From positions 1 through 5,954 of the forward strand of contig CALVRY010000071.1 of assembly GCA_944358755.1 (NCBI GenBank): a stretch of 5,954 nt of DNA, given 5' to 3'. The notes beneath the pieces were generated by a model, which worked only from the letters and a program-made list of their open reading frames with translations, was not told the origin of the DNA and did not search any database. Shown here one piece after another: positions 5,264-5,954 of this stretch. Position numbers and translations under genes: made by a program. How positions within the stretch are numbered: the first letter of the stretch is position 1; each line of letters starts with the position of its first letter. The stretch is from an uncultured Bacilli bacterium (lineage in GTDB: Bacteria > Bacillota_I > Bacilli_A > RFN20 > CAG-826).

Positions 5264-5954
5264 TTCGTGTAAATGATGTTGTCGGACAAAGATATAAAAT
5301 TGTAAGTGAACTCGGCCATGGAGGTATGGCCGATGTTTATGAAGCACGCGACGTTATTTTTAAAAGGGAAGTTGCTTTAAAGATCATCAAATATGAAAAT
5401 GCCAAAAAAATTGAAAATTTGATTCGCTTCCAAAATGAGGCGCGCTTTTCAGCCGCTTTTAATCATCCAAATATCGTTAAAATTTATGATTATGGTGAAT
5501 ACAATAATTTACCTTATATCGTGACTGAATTTGTAAGAGGTCAAACAATTCGTGATGTATTAGATTATAAAAGATGTTTTTCACTAAATGAGAGTTGTTC
5601 TATTATGATGCAACTTTGTGATGCAGTTCATGAAATTCATTCGAAAAATATCGTTCACCGTGATATAAAGCCTCAAAATATTTATTATTCAAGTGATGGA
5701 AGCATAAAACTTGGCGATTTTGGTATCTCAATTTTACTAGGTAGCGGAATGAATGTCTCTGAAAATAGAAAAATTATGGGCACAGCTCAATATCTTGCTC
5801 CAGAACTTGTGTATGGCGAAAAACCAACTTTTCAAAGCGATATTTTTGCGATGGGAATCACCCTTTTTGAGCTTTTAACTGGTCGAGTTCCTTTTGATGC
5901 AAAAGACCCACATGAGGTAGCGATAATGCAAGTTGAAAAAGAAGTACCTTCTCC
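5260..5954 (+). CDS. prkC: PrkC/PknB-type Hanks Ser/Thr protein kinase, 3'-truncated by window edge
   Basis: An open frame of 231 complete codons runs off the right edge and covers most of a eukaryotic-like kinase domain. The N-terminus MIRVNDVVGQRYKIVSELG is typical of PrkC. The Gly loop is GHGGMADVY (19-27), the catalytic Lys is in VALKII (Lys41), and the helix-C Glu is in FQNEARF (Glu60). HPNIVKIYDYG (69-79) follows, then the catalytic loop HRDIKPQN (133-140), DFG (153-155), GTAQYLAPE (174-182), and SDIFAMGITLFELLTGRVPF (193-212). All catalytic residues are present. In the family, a transmembrane helix and extracellular PASTA repeats that bind peptidoglycan fragments usually follow the kinase domain; these would be beyond the window. 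The activation loop (156-181) has only one Thr (Thr175) and several Ser residues. The gene overlaps prpC by 4 nt (ATGA), the usual kinase/phosphatase pair. Confidence 0.95.
   Translation, partial: MIRVNDVVGQRYKIVSELGHGGMADVYEARDVIFKREVALKIIKYENAKKIENLIRFQNEARFSAAFNHPNIVKIYDYGEYNNLPYIVTEFVRGQTIRDVLDYKRCFSLNESCSIMMQLCDAVHEIHSKNIVHRDIKPQNIYYSSDGSIKLGDFGISILLGSGMNVSENRKIMGTAQYLAPELVYGEKPTFQSDIFAMGITLFELLTGRVPFDAKDPHEVAIMQVEKEVPS

Overview
The window is AT-rich, compact bacterial DNA from a low-GC relative of the Bacillota, perhaps a reduced-genome or Mycoplasmatota-like lineage. Every gene reads on the + strand. The order priA ... rsmB-like - rlmN - prpC - prkC is the classic Bacillota arrangement. 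TGG encodes Trp throughout, and TGA ends the phosphatase gene inside an ATGA start/stop overlap, so the code is the standard bacterial one and not the Mycoplasma code. Genus cannot be fixed from this sequence.

Layout. Positions 1-1526 hold the 3' two thirds of priA, the replication-restart helicase, cut by the left edge. Positions 1527-1721 are a very AT-rich intergenic region. It contains four degenerate ~20-bp repeats, one possible weak terminator, a good sigma-A-type promoter (-35 TTGAAA, 17-bp spacer, -10 TATGAT), and a perfect 21-bp dyad sitting on the -10 box. The promoter appears to drive five tightly packed genes: a small DUF1904/tautomerase-like protein with an acidic tail (1722-2204), an RsmB-like protein that has lost its catalytic and SAM-binding motifs (2207-3484), rlmN (3487-4536), the PP2C phosphatase prpC (4514-5263), and the Ser/Thr kinase prkC (5260 to the right edge, incomplete). 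Gaps are 2, 2, -23 and -4 nt, so translation is probably coupled throughout.

Functionally the operon joins rRNA/tRNA modification (rlmN and the RsmB relative) with the opposed PrpC/PrkC phosphorylation pair. The def and fmt genes that usually lie between priA and rsmB in Bacillus-type genomes are absent here; the promoter region and the DUF1904-like gene occupy that place.

Most notable points: the RsmB homologue appears to be a retained pseudoenzyme (PC to PK, TC to VP, and a destroyed motif I), and the unidentified operator-like dyad overlaps the operon promoter. No mobile element, tRNA, rRNA or CRISPR array was seen.
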